Positions 23,941-34,600 of a DNA stretch of 64,000 nucleotides are shown here, one piece after another; the stretch's first letter is position 1, and each line of letters starts with the position of its first letter. The stretch lies in assembly GCA_964351625.1 (NCBI GenBank), contig CAYGOV010000017.1:15626-79625 (forward strand). The letters are read 5' to 3'. Under the pieces are notes generated by a model that saw only the letters and a list, made by a program, of their open reading frames with translations, was not told where the DNA came from and ran no database searches. This stretch comes from Marinoscillum sp964351625. Lineage in GTDB: Bacteria > Bacteroidota > Bacteroidia > Cytophagales > Cyclobacteriaceae. The translations under genes and the position numbers were made by a program.

Positions 23941-25053
23941 CTATTCCGCTTGTTTCAAAATATCGTGCCCGCCTTCTAGGAGATACTTATCTCGCTCAAA
24001 CAATTTCAAATCACTTGCCATCATTTCTTTCACTAATGCAGCTAAATCATACTCAGGTACCCAACCTAATTTATCTTTGGCCTTCGAAGCATCTCCAATT
24101 AGCAACTCCACTTCCGTGGGTCTAAAGTATTTAGGGTCAATTTTAATCACTTCCTGACCTAGTTTAAATGCGTAGTTACTGTTTAAAGAACTTAAAACTG
24201 TTCCTACTTCCTCTACACCAGTTCCCCTAAATTCTAATTCAACACCAACTTCTCTAAACGCCATCCTCATAAACTCACGGATAGGTGTAGTGATACCAGT
24301 AGCAAGCACAAAATCTTCTGGTTTTTCTTGCTGGAGCATGAGCCACATTCCCCTAACATAATCTTTGGCATGCCCCCAATCCCTTTTTGAATCTAGGTTA
24401 CCCATATAGACACAATCCTGAAGTCCCATCGCCATCTTGGCCACTGCTCTTGTAATTTTACGCGTCACAAATGTTTCACCTCTTAATGGAGATTCATGAT
24501 TAAAAAGGATACCATTGCAGGCATACATATCATAAGCCTCTCGATAATTTACCGTGATCCAATAGGCATATAACTTAGCAACACCATAGGGAGAACGAGG
24601 GTAAAAAGGGGTAGTCTCGGATTGGGGAACCTCCTGAACCAAGCCAAACAATTCCGAGGTAGACGCTTGATATATTTTTGTCTTCTTCGTAAGCCCAAGG
24701 AGCTTTACCGCTTCCAATAATCTCATAGTCCCCAGACCATCTACATCCGCCACATACTCAGGGGTTTCAAAACTCACCCGAACATGCGACATGGCTCCTA
24801 AATTGTATATTTCATGAGGCTGTATCTCCTGAATTAATCGGGTTAGATTCATCGAATCAGTTAAGTCTCCATAATGAAGGAAAAATCGTGGATTAACTCC
24901 ATGTAGATCTTGATATAAATGGTCAATACGATCTGTATTAAAGGAGGAAGCCCTGCGTTTAATCCCGTGTACCTCATAACCCTTTTCTAAAAGAAGTTCA
25001 CTTAAATAGGCCCCGTCTTGTCCTGTAATTCCTGTAATAAGTGCTTTTTTCAT
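23941..25053 (-). CDS. gmd: GDP-mannose 4,6-dehydratase
   Basis: Converts GDP-D-mannose to GDP-4-keto-6-deoxy-D-mannose, the first step to GDP-fucose or GDP-rhamnose. 370 residues from the ATG at 25053 (a TTG 18 bases upstream is less likely). The NADP site is ITGITGQDGAYLSELLL, followed by KRRASSFNTDRIDHLYQD. The catalytic Ser/Thr-Glu and Tyr-Lys are in STSELFG and YPRSPYGVAKLYAYWI, and the FNHESPLRGETFVTRKI signature is present. Its partner fcl lies downstream. Confidence 0.96.
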   Translation of the reverse strand: MKKALITGITGQDGAYLSELLLEKGYEVHGIKRRASSFNTDRIDHLYQDLHGVNPRFFLHYGDLTDSMNLTRLIQEIQPHEIYNLGAMSHVRVSFETPEYVADVDGLGTMRLLEAVKLLGLTKKTKIYQASTSELFGLVQEVPQSETTPFYPRSPYGVAKLYAYWITVNYREAYDMYACNGILFNHESPLRGETFVTRKITRAVAKMAMGLQDCVYMGNLDSKRDWGHAKDYVRGMWLMLQQEKPEDFVLATGITTPIREFMRMAFREVGVELEFRGTGVEEVGTVLSSLNSNYAFKLGQEVIKIDPKYFRPTEVELLIGDASKAKDKLGWVPEYDLAALVKEMMASDLKLFERDKYLLEGGHDILKQAE

Positions 25054-25073
25054 CTTTTTTAGAAAATACAACC

Positions 25074-25601
25074 CTAATTCCGTGATTTAATATGCTTGCA
25101 TGGATTCCCAGCACTAATTGAATACTCTTTAACATTTTTGGTAACAATTGACCCTGCACCTATTATTGAATGATCACCTATTTGCACTCCTGGTAGAATA
25201 ATTGCATTTGCCCCAATCCAAACATCATTCCCAATGATTGTTTCATAATGCCTCTTGCCTTGTTTTTGGATAGGGATATCGAGTGATACAAATTCATGAT
25301 TACGACAGTAAATTTTGACATCAGGGCCCATTATCACATTATTTCCTATAGTAGCATTCGCTTGGATCATACACCTTGTTCCTAATTCAGATTCATTACC
25401 CACTTTAATATTAGGTGAGTAATCTGCTCCGCTTTTGACTCTGATATTTTTACCGCATTTTAGGATCGCGTATGAAGTAAGTTTATTTCTAATCCAAGGA
25501 AAAAAAAGTGCATAGGGACGATAATCTTCAGGAGTATTTCTGAAAAAAAGGAGATAAATCAAGTAAGCAAATAATTTAAATGGATTCCTCTTGACTTTCA
25601 T
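25074..25601 (-). CDS. WcaF-like hexapeptide-repeat acyltransferase
   Basis: A 175-residue left-handed beta-helix acyltransferase, predicted to acetylate a sugar of the polymer using acetyl-CoA. The N-terminal 60 residues are basic and partly hydrophobic. The rest has repeated hexads (IKVGNESELG, ATIGNNVIMGPDVKI, NDVWIGANAIILPGVQIGDHSIIGAGSIVTKNV) and the catalytic His in YCRNHEF. It lies directly between a sulfotransferase (4-base overlap) and gmd. Acceptor sugar unknown. Confidence 0.82.
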   Translation of the reverse strand: MKVKRNPFKLFAYLIYLLFFRNTPEDYRPYALFFPWIRNKLTSYAILKCGKNIRVKSGADYSPNIKVGNESELGTRCMIQANATIGNNVIMGPDVKIYCRNHEFVSLDIPIQKQGKRHYETIIGNDVWIGANAIILPGVQIGDHSIIGAGSIVTKNVKEYSISAGNPCKHIKSRN

Positions 25602-26605
25602 TTTACTAGTCTTTTCCTAATTGTAGAAACTGCATTCTTCATTCGACTCCAATTTAAAAGGAGTGCTATTGCTAACTGAATTGGTAATATAAAACTATAG
25701 TAAACTCTCTTTATTATTGAGGAATCAAGTTTCTCAATTTCATAGCCTAGGCTTCTCATCTTATCACCACATATATTTTGAGCAATTTCTGCCTCCGTGC
25801 TACTCAAGCCACTCTTCCATCTGCCTAGACTTTTCGTTGAAATACCTCTTTCTTTATAGCTACTCTTATCCATTGAAGACCCCATGTAATGAATGTCAAG
25901 CATATCACCAGAATATTCGACATCAACAAATTTGCAAATCTCCTTCAGATATTTTTCTGGTTCCTCTACTAAATTTTCGTATTTACAATGAAATAGGTTG
26001 GCTTTATTTTTATGTTTTTCAAATTGATTAATGGAGGCATTCCACAATCTTGAAATAACTGCCGGATGATAATTTAATTTCGTCCTAATTACATCTAGTT
26101 TTGAAAAAACACCTTTTCGAGCCTTCCATTTATTCTTCTGAGAAAGCAGAATATCTCGCGGATCCCTAACCAAGTACAGAAACTTTGCTCCCTTTATTAA
26201 ATCACTTATTTCATCAATGTAAAATTGATTTCTTGGTGTTGGGTCACATAAAAAATTTGACCCTCCGTAATATTTTAAAGCCATTAAATATAGCTCCACA
26301 GGATGATAAGAAGTCTTTTCTCCAATTATTTCCTCAGCCTTTTGTAAATAGAGTGTCTTCTCACCTAAAGTTAGTTTTGCATTACCTCTATATCCCTTCT
26401 CGCCAATACACAATAATGTTGTCAGCATATCCTGAGCTTCTTTTAAACTGAGATGCTTATCCGAAAAATCATAGAATTGTTCGAAAAAATGCATCTCAGG
26501 AAAGCAAAATATATTCGGATTCTTATTCAGAATCGTTGTTAACATTTTTGTCCCACTCCTTGAATTGCCTACTATAAAAATAATTTTTTGACCTTCGAGC
26601 TTCAT
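25598..26605 (-). CDS. Sulfotransferase (PAPS-dependent)
   Basis: Transfers sulfate from PAPS to an acceptor, here presumably a sugar of the exopolysaccharide. The 335-residue protein has the 5'-phosphosulfate loop IIFIVGNSRSGTKMLTTIL at the N-terminus and a 3'-phosphate-binding stretch FLYLVRDPRDILLSQ around residue 150. A hydrophobic stretch near the C-terminus (about 300-320) suggests membrane association. It overlaps both neighbours by 4 bases. One of four sulfotransferases in this locus. Confidence 0.87.
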   Translation of the reverse strand: MKLEGQKIIFIVGNSRSGTKMLTTILNKNPNIFCFPEMHFFEQFYDFSDKHLSLKEAQDMLTTLLCIGEKGYRGNAKLTLGEKTLYLQKAEEIIGEKTSYHPVELYLMALKYYGGSNFLCDPTPRNQFYIDEISDLIKGAKFLYLVRDPRDILLSQKNKWKARKGVFSKLDVIRTKLNYHPAVISRLWNASINQFEKHKNKANLFHCKYENLVEEPEKYLKEICKFVDVEYSGDMLDIHYMGSSMDKSSYKERGISTKSLGRWKSGLSSTEAEIAQNICGDKMRSLGYEIEKLDSSIIKRVYYSFILPIQLAIALLLNWSRMKNAVSTIRKRLVK

Positions 26606-27639
26606 ACAACTAATAGTTTTTTATAAACTTCAACCGTTTTATTACACACTGAGTCAAGGCTATATAAGTTCGTCATAGCTTCAGCCTTTTTTGACATACT
26701 GTTGTATTGATCTTCGCCAATTGCCATTGCCTCCTTTAAAGTATTTGCTAACCCTTCAGGTGTAAGTTCATCAACAATCAGCCCATTTGACAGGTGAGAT
26801 ACTTGTTCTGCCAAACCTCCAACGTTAGAGACAATAGCGGGTGTTCCGCAAAACATAGCTTCGGATGCTACTAATCCAAAAGGCTCATGCCGAGATGGGA
26901 GCACAAAAAATTTGGAGGCTGAGTACAAATCGCTGAGCTCAGGTTGAGTCTTATTGATATGAATGTCTACATTAAATCTATCCTTTAATGCTTCAATAGC
27001 TTCTTGGTATTCACCAGACCCCACAAACGCTAGTCGAATTGAGTGATCATCTAGCTCCTTAATGGCATCAATCATCAGATCTGTCCCTTTTCGATGAATA
27101 AACTTAGCTACGAAAATGAAGTCATAGCTTTTTTCGATTTTTTTTGGATAAAAAACATTAACATCAATCCCCGCGCACATGATTAAATCATTTGCTCGTC
27201 CTAGTTTTTCATTGATCTCATGAGATGTTTCCTCGCCAACAGAGATGGAGTAATCAATCTTCTCGGCCAGATGGCTGAATATACCTTGTGAAAGTCTTCC
27301 TTTAAAGAAATTATGAATATCACCACCATGAAATGTGACAACTATTTTGGCTTTTCGATGAAAGAGCTTGTAGAGATAAGCATGTAGATAAAGAGGGAAG
27401 AAATAATGAACATGAATGATGTCGTAGCGTTTAAAAAGGTTAGGTATAAATCGTAGAGTAGCCACTATATATTTCAAAATGCTACCAAGTTTGCTTGTAA
27501 ACACCCGACGCATGAAAAATATATCTACATTGTCTCTGCCAAGTAAAGAACCCAATTTTTCAAACTGATTTTTTACAAAAATCCCAGCAAAAGGTAACTG
27601 CTCAGATGGATAAATATTGGAAATAATTAATATTTTCAT
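26602..27639 (-). CDS. GT4-family glycosyltransferase
   Basis: A 345-residue GT-B fold, retaining glycosyltransferase. Seen: the N-terminal NIYPSEQLPFAGIFVKNQ with the Gly loop, FHGGDIHNF, and the C-terminal donor-site motif PSRHEPFGLVASEAMFCGTPAIVSNVGGLAEQV with the conserved E-x7-E pair. It is predicted to add one sugar to the lipid-linked repeat unit on the cytosolic face. Donor and acceptor cannot be predicted. Confidence 0.88.
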   Translation of the reverse strand: MKILIISNIYPSEQLPFAGIFVKNQFEKLGSLLGRDNVDIFFMRRVFTSKLGSILKYIVATLRFIPNLFKRYDIIHVHYFFPLYLHAYLYKLFHRKAKIVVTFHGGDIHNFFKGRLSQGIFSHLAEKIDYSISVGEETSHEINEKLGRANDLIMCAGIDVNVFYPKKIEKSYDFIFVAKFIHRKGTDLMIDAIKELDDHSIRLAFVGSGEYQEAIEALKDRFNVDIHINKTQPELSDLYSASKFFVLPSRHEPFGLVASEAMFCGTPAIVSNVGGLAEQVSHLSNGLIVDELTPEGLANTLKEAMAIGEDQYNSMSKKAEAMTNLYSLDSVCNKTVEVYKKLLVV

Positions 27640-27694
27640 TGGAGCAAAGTTAATATGAGATTCTTCTCAATCTATTAGAAAAAAATAATTAAGC

Positions 27695-28510
27695 ATGAAA
27701 TTGGTTCTTACCTTATCGATGTGTGGCTTTCTTTTTATAAACGTGTATTGCCAGAAATTGCAGACCTCATTTGAGGATAAAGAAATAAATAAAGCCATTT
27801 TTGATGCCCGCAGGCTCTGCTGCGAACACTCTATAAGTTTTGATAGCAGTATCATGGCTGACGGTAGGTATAGTTTAAAATTTACCTTAAATAGAGAAGA
27901 CGAATTTTATCGGGACAATGGTCAACTTAGAAAAACAGCCAATAAAAGAGCTGAAATAGGAACAATTGATAATGTTGACAGCCTATTATACAAGTACGGT
28001 AGTGAATATTGGTATAGTTTCAAAGTGTATATACCAGAGACTTGGATTGATGAAGAAAACATCGAGGAAGAAACCCGACAAAATAGAGATATAGTATCAC
28101 AATGGCATTGGAAAAAAGAAGATACAGATGAGTCTGGAAAACCTGCTTTGGCGATAGCTGTTAATGGGGATAAATGGACCGTGATAAATTCCTATCAAAC
28201 CGACAATACTCTTGATAAAGCATCAGAAATTTCGTCGAGTTACTTTGCAGGCAAAGTGCAGAAAGGAACGTGGGTGACATGGGTAGTGAATGCGCTTTGG
28301 TCCAATGAAGAAAATATTGGGTTTATTAAAATCTGGAAAGACGAAATTTTAATAGCAAATCTAAAAGGCTCTAATTGCAATAAAGATAGAAACATTATTT
28401 ACAAATTTGGCCTATACAAACCCCGCTGGACCTCCAGAAAAACGAATGTAAGCACTCGAGAGATCTATTTTGATGATATCAAAATATCTCAAGAACCTTT
28501 TGGAAAATAA
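27695..28510 (+). CDS. Secreted polysaccharide lyase, heparin-lyase-I-like (PF14099-type)
   Basis: A 271-residue exported protein (signal peptide to about residue 19, ending VYCQ) resembling the jelly-roll polysaccharide lyases that cleave uronate-containing chains (heparin lyase I, glucuronan lyase). Typical features are NKRAEIGTIDN (about 90), the YWYSFKVYIPETW strand (about 110), DIVSQWHWKK (about 133-142, with the candidate catalytic His) and the closing REIYFDDIKIS. It starts the plus-strand exported island. It could trim the self-made polymer during export or digest similar external polymers. Confidence 0.75.
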   Translation: MKLVLTLSMCGFLFINVYCQKLQTSFEDKEINKAIFDARRLCCEHSISFDSSIMADGRYSLKFTLNREDEFYRDNGQLRKTANKRAEIGTIDNVDSLLYKYGSEYWYSFKVYIPETWIDEENIEEETRQNRDIVSQWHWKKEDTDESGKPALAIAVNGDKWTVINSYQTDNTLDKASEISSSYFAGKVQKGTWVTWVVNALWSNEENIGFIKIWKDEILIANLKGSNCNKDRNIIYKFGLYKPRWTSRKTNVSTREIYFDDIKISQEPFGK

Positions 28511-28565
28511 TTCTAACCTGAACATCAATGTTTCTAATGCTACAAGCATAGCGGTTTTATATTAC

Positions 28566-28583
28566 TTTTTTTTGGGGGGGGGG
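28566..28583 (+). repeat. Homopolymer T8G10 tract upstream of the giant surface protein gene
   Basis: Eight T followed by ten G, ending 50 bases before the ATG at 28634. It is the only long G-tract I found in this otherwise AT-rich window. Tracts of this length are prone to slipped-strand length changes. It lies inside the spacer of the predicted promoter described separately. Confidence 0.9.
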
Positions 28584-28601
28584 TAACTCTTTCTACCTTT
28601 A
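28571..28601 (+). promoter_or_regulatory. Predicted Bacteroidota promoter whose spacer contains the G10 tract
   Basis: TTTG at 28571-28574 (formed at the T/G junction) and TACCTTTA at 28594-28601 (7 of 8 to TAnnTTTG) are 19 nt apart, the consensus spacing for Bacteroidota primary promoters. Nine of those 19 spacer bases are G-tract, so length change in the tract would directly change the spacing. A transcript would start near 28608, about 26 nt before the ATG. Confidence 0.6.
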
Positions 28602-28633
28602 GGGTAGTTTAGCCACTTTTGATTCCGCGCCTC

Positions 28634-31600
28634 ATGAAACAGTTATTACTACTCCTTTTTTTTATATGTTCTTTTCTTGCTATGGGACAAACCTTTGATG
28701 GTTTTGCTCCTACAGGTGCTAAAATGAATTTAAGTACTGATTACCCTATTCCTCAAGCCCAAGACATCCTAATCTCTCCTTCCGGGCATAAACTTTATGT
28801 ACTTAATTATTCGTGGCTTTATCAATTCACTTTAGGTGTGCCATTCAGCATAGAGAGTGTAAAATTAGACGGTCGCTACCCATTATATACGCATATGCCA
28901 TGGTCACTAGGTTTAGATATTAGTAGTGATGGAAAAAAAATGATCATCTGCGGAAAAGATGGTAATAATAATTCACAGCTAGTGCAGTATATCTTATCTG
29001 ATGCATTCGATGTACTGACAGCTGATTTTGATCTTAAATTCTCTTCAAGAGAAAAGACAGCTGTAGATGTGAGCTTTAATCAAGATGGCACAAGACTCTT
29101 AGTTCTGGATGGTTTTACTGATTTACAGGACTTTTCGGGGAAAAATTTAATCAATGAATACAGCTTACAATCTCCATATGATATTAATACCATAGTCTTT
29201 TTAAGGAGGGGACTAGAAATAGATGCACCCTATACTTATATATCTGCAATGGGATTCAGTAATAATGGTACCTCTTTGCACCTGGTTCAACTTCAGAATT
29301 CTTACAATACCCGTAACGATAGACATTTTAAGTTGTCCAGTCCCTATGTAACCAAAAACGCTGAACTCATAGCCGGTACTCCTTCTCTAACAAATGACGT
29401 GGTGTCTTTTGCTCTTAGTTTGAACGATTCTAAACTTTTATTTCTCATATATGACCCCTATGGATCGGATAAAATACGAGAATACGAGAACATCAGTCCT
29501 CAAATATCTATCTCCAACACTTCACAATCACATAATATCAATGAAATTGATTCTGTAAGCCCTTTTTCCACAATGAATCTTTATTATCGGGGCACTGATT
29601 TACTATCGGCAACCATACGTCTAAGCAAATACGAGCACGGTGTACTCTCAGGAAATGAACTTCAAGGTACAGGTCCTTATACAACAAGTAATCTTTCAAA
29701 GGACGATTTATCCAGTCTTCTCCGTTCATTAAAGTTTAAACCTACGGAAGGTCTTGCCACACCTGGAGATTCAATAGTAACAAACTTCACCATTGAAATC
29801 ACTAATGGTGAAGCAGTAGCTATAGATAGTTCTACTTCAGTCTGTGCCTACATTGAACCTCCAATCATCACTTTTGAAAATGTTCATTATGAAATAGCGG
29901 AGGGTGACTCGACTCTTCTGTTTTCAACAGTTGAAATTAAAGATAGCGATCAGGATTCCCTGAGTGCAACCATTCGAATGACTGACTATGCGAACGGAAC
30001 GTTAACTGCAGAAGGACTTCATGGGACTGGCCCATACACTACCGAGAAGTCATCCATTGCTGAAATAAATGCACTATTGAGTCGTATCAAATTCCTCCCC
30101 GCTCAAAATCTTGCTCAATCAGACAGACCAGTTACAACGGAATTCACCATTCGAGTGACAGACGGTCAGCATTTTGTAAAAAATACTGTAAGTAAGATCA
30201 CTGCGTACCTACCGGGACCGACTATAGTGTTGAAGCAGGATACATTTATGACAATAGAAGAAACAGAAACTACCGAGTTGTTTTCTAATATTTCAGTTAA
30301 GTATTTTGGTAATGAGCCCCTATCGGCAAAGATTACATTAAGCGAGAATGGAAATGGATCACTTACCGGTGATGACTTACTCAGAGATGAGCCTTACCGA
30401 ATTAAAGCTACCAATCTAGAAGATCTTCAAAATTCGCTCAGGTCAGTTATTTTTCATCCAACAGAAGGGCTGGCAAGGTTTGACAGCCCTGTGCAAACGC
30501 TTATAACGATTGAAATAACTGATGGCGAATCTTCGGCGGTAGAAAGCAGTAGAATTCAAGTCAAAGTACTACCTAAAACTGTCGTGTCGAGCATTGAAAA
30601 TGCTACTAAGACTGGTAAATTTGTTCGACCTGTTTCTAGCATAAGAAACTTTTACTTTCTGCAGGATGGGGTTAAACTAGTTGTTATTGTAGATAATATA
30701 CTTTATCAATTTTCATTAAGTGATCCATACAACGTTGAAAGAACCTCGATTGATGGAAAAATTGAAATGATCAACCCACAGTCAATTGATTTCAATGATG
30801 ATGGATCTGTACTTTATGTTGTTGGACAAAAAAACCTATATCAATATGATTTAGCCACGCCTTATAATGTCTTGTCATGTTCTGCTGAATACACTGAAAT
30901 ATCTTTTGGAGACGAAGTTGGATATGCAACGGACGTTAAGCTTTATAATAATGGCTCTTTCATGAGTATTGCTGACAGAAATTTTGACCAGATTTCAAAA
31001 TACCAGTTATCAACAAGCTATGACATTACTACTGCAACATACCTAAACAAAACCATTGAACTCAGACATGGTATTCTAAATTTTCGATTTGTCCAAGATG
31101 GTTATTTTTTATACACAGTAAGTGAAAATTCTAAATATCAAATCTATGAGCTAAAACAACCATTTGAAACAGAAAATGCAAAATTATTAAAAAGTGGAGT
31201 CTTTCCAGTAGGCTATGTCACCGCTTTGGCATTCTTACCCAACCTTAATAATTTTTATCTTTCACATTCTATAGGTAATGAGAATAGAATTTCGGAGTAT
31301 GAAATTTCTAAAGTTCCAATGATTAAAAGCGAGAATCAACTGTATTCGATCAATGAAAAAAATAGTGTCTCTCCTTTTTCATTGACCAAAATACGTGATG
31401 AGGATAGTGATTATTTGTCAGCCAAAATCGTCTTGAGTGATTCCCCAAATGGCACCCTTTCAGGTCCAGGCTTGATAGGTAGTGGTCCATACACTACAGA
31501 CACTTTATACCTTTATGATTTAGAGACATTACTCCAGTCCATAGTATTCAAACCAACAGACGGGCTTGCTCAATCAAAAAATCCAGTTTCCACCGATATT

Positions 31601-34600
31601 ATTCTGGAGATAAGCGATGGTAGAAAGGTTGCAACCGAGACAATTACTATCATAACTAAAACAGACCCTGAAATACAATCTATATCCTCAGTGAACGATA
31701 CTCCTACTGATGGTCAAATTGCATTTGAAATACATTTTGATGAGTCCGTTCAAAATGTTGACCTATCAGATTTTATTTTGGAGACTTCTGGAGACTTATC
31801 AGGCGAGATGGAGTCTATTACAGGAAGTGACCGTCTTTATGAAGTTTCTGTTTCTGTATCCAATGATAAGGGTGCGCTATTTTTGAGATTAGACGAAACA
31901 AATAATGATATCACCGACCTGGAAGGCAATCCGGTGATCAAAGGATTTACAGGCGAGGCATACATCAACTACACTATTGACCTAAGAGATGCGAAGTATG
32001 CAGGAGAGTTGGGGGAAGCATTGGACTTAAAGGGACTCAAAGTACGAGCCACTGCCTTCGATGATGATGGAGATCAGATTTTTGCCACCTCGATTAGGGG
32101 GAGAATGCTATTTTCTTACAACCTTCGAGCTCCTTTTGACATACAAAGTATCGACGCGGAAAGTAAAGTTGTTTATACTTTTCCAAATAACTTGAACCTG
32201 ACACCTAAGTCCTTCAAATTTATTGACGATGGAAATATGCTTCAGGTGATGGAAGTTTCGGGGGATTTTCATGTATTCCAGCTTTCATCATCGTATGATA
32301 TTTCTACACTTTCCCATGAGTACCGTGCCCAAGTAGCCACCAGTTACCCCAAAGACTTTTCCTTCAATGATGATGGCACAAAATTAATTTTGTTACAAGA
32401 TCAGACATCTTTGGAAGAGTATACACTCTCCACGCCTTTTGATTTGCGTACTGTTACAAGTGTAGCTGATCCTATTTCCTTAAATAGCATATATGGAGAT
32501 AAGATCATTGGCGCTTCCATGCTCTTTGATGCTACTGGACTGTATTTATTTGTGGTAGAACAAAACAGAATTATAAAATTTGAGCTTCTTACTCCTTTCG
32601 ATATACAAACCATATCGTATTCAGGAGACAAAGCGAGACTCCCTTTGAAGGATATAGTAGAAACCACTTCCAGGTATATGACCTTCAATGATGACGAGTC
32701 CAAGTTTTTTATCCTCGGATATCGTGAAATTCATGAATTCTATTTAACGAACGCACCTGTATTTGTTCGACATGATTCTACTTCGCTTACTCTATACAAT
32801 GAACAGGACTCTGTCAATCTTTTTTCTAGAACCAACATTTATGATCTGGACCAGGATAGTATAGCCATCACCATTTCATTACAGGATCCATTAGCAGGAC
32901 AACTGGTAGGTGCTGGTCTAACTGGAAGTGGACCTTATGAACTCCGTTTACTATCTGAAGACTCATTAAATAGTGTCTTGCAATCCCTTTGGTTTAAGCC
33001 AACTATAGGTAGGTTGACCGAATCTACCAAAGATACCGTTACTTTCAGACTGGATGTGACAGACGGAAACCACTTCACCATTGACACTACACTAACGGTG
33101 ATTATCGACTTGCCACCTAAACTTTTAAGCATCCGAGTAGATGGTACGCCTGACACTTCTGCAACAGAGATACATTACCTACTTACCTTTTCAGAAGCAG
33201 TAGAAAATGTGGATCTCACAGATTTTGAACTCATAACGAGCCAGTATGTGGATGCTGAGTTATCTGCCATCTCAGGGACTGGGGCTGAATACCTGTTGAA
33301 CCTAACCGAAATAATTGGTGATGGTGAACTGTCTGTGTCTTTAAAGGAGACCAACGACATTGTTGACAATTATGGCTATGCCCTTTCTGCTCACCCAGAG
33401 GGGGAATTACATAACGTAAAGAACTCAACTGCGTTTCCTGAAATTAGTGGTACTATTTCTAATCAAAATGTTCATGATGAAGCAATTAGTTATCCTTTCA
33501 GAGATATCATCATTACTTGCCAGGAGGATGTAGCTATTGAGGTGGAAATGGATAGCTATGAATATGGGGTTTTGATAGGAGATAATATTAATGGATCCGG
33601 AGATGATTCTGGTAGTGGACCTTATACCATCAGTACTACCAACAGTCAGACCGCTCAAGAAATATTGCGGAATGTTCGTTTTGAACCGATCAAAGGAGAA
33701 ATATCAAATGGAAATGTTCAAGAAATAACAGTATCAATCAAAGCAACTTCAGGACCTTTTGACGTACAGGACAGTACTACCAACCTGATTCTTAATTCAG
33801 CTCCTTATGTGGAGCACATCTCCATCCATTCTTTTCCTGATTCGACCAATAGCATCCTACAATTTGGAGTTACATTCAACGAAGAAGTGTTTGGAGTTAG
33901 TTTGAGTGATTTTACCATTGATGCATCTTCCAATGTCATGGCAGATCTTATAAAAATGGAGGGGGCAGGTAAAGATTATATCATTTCTGTTAGCAACATT
34001 TCAGGGGATGGAATAGTCAGCTTAGATTTTTTGTCTGAGAGCCAGACATCCTTCATTCTGGATATTCATTCAAACCAGGCAAAACATGAATTCACAGAAG
34101 GAGCCGACTACAATACAGGTCGTGCATTTGAGATTTCAGAATTTGCCAAGATTGAGAAGGTCAAAAGGCGCATAAATGATTTAGCGCGCTCATTTGTCTT
34201 CATCAATGATGGAGAGGAAATGATTACGCTTTCGAATTATGACGAGGTGCGAGAAAAGAATAAGGCAATTCTGAAAAAGTACAATCTTTCGACACCTTAT
34301 GATGCTACTACCGCGTATGAAATTATTGAGAGAAGAGTTGAACTTTCTAGACCAGATGAATATGGCATGGATTTATTATCGAATAGCGATGGATCCAAAA
34401 TATTCATTAGCAATGGAACTTCTATAATAGAATATGTGTCTCACAGTGGACTAATAGCGGATCTGGAAAGGGAGAACTCCATTTGGGAAGAATCACTTGG
34501 TAGGGAAATGGTTTTTAACAATGACGGAACCAAACTTTTCATATTTGAGCCATTTAGCTATTCAGGCTATGATAATAAAAATAGGCTGTATAATTTGGCC

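Noticed and set aside
23855..24157. 100-residue plus-strand reading frame between fcl and gmd
   Set aside because: Its first part is made only of the repeat words and the rest lies antisense to gmd. Not a credible gene.
33175..33658. Several antisense frames of 64-77 residues inside the giant gene
   Set aside because: Low-complexity Ser-rich translations that mirror the repeat coding on the other strand; no start context or homology features.
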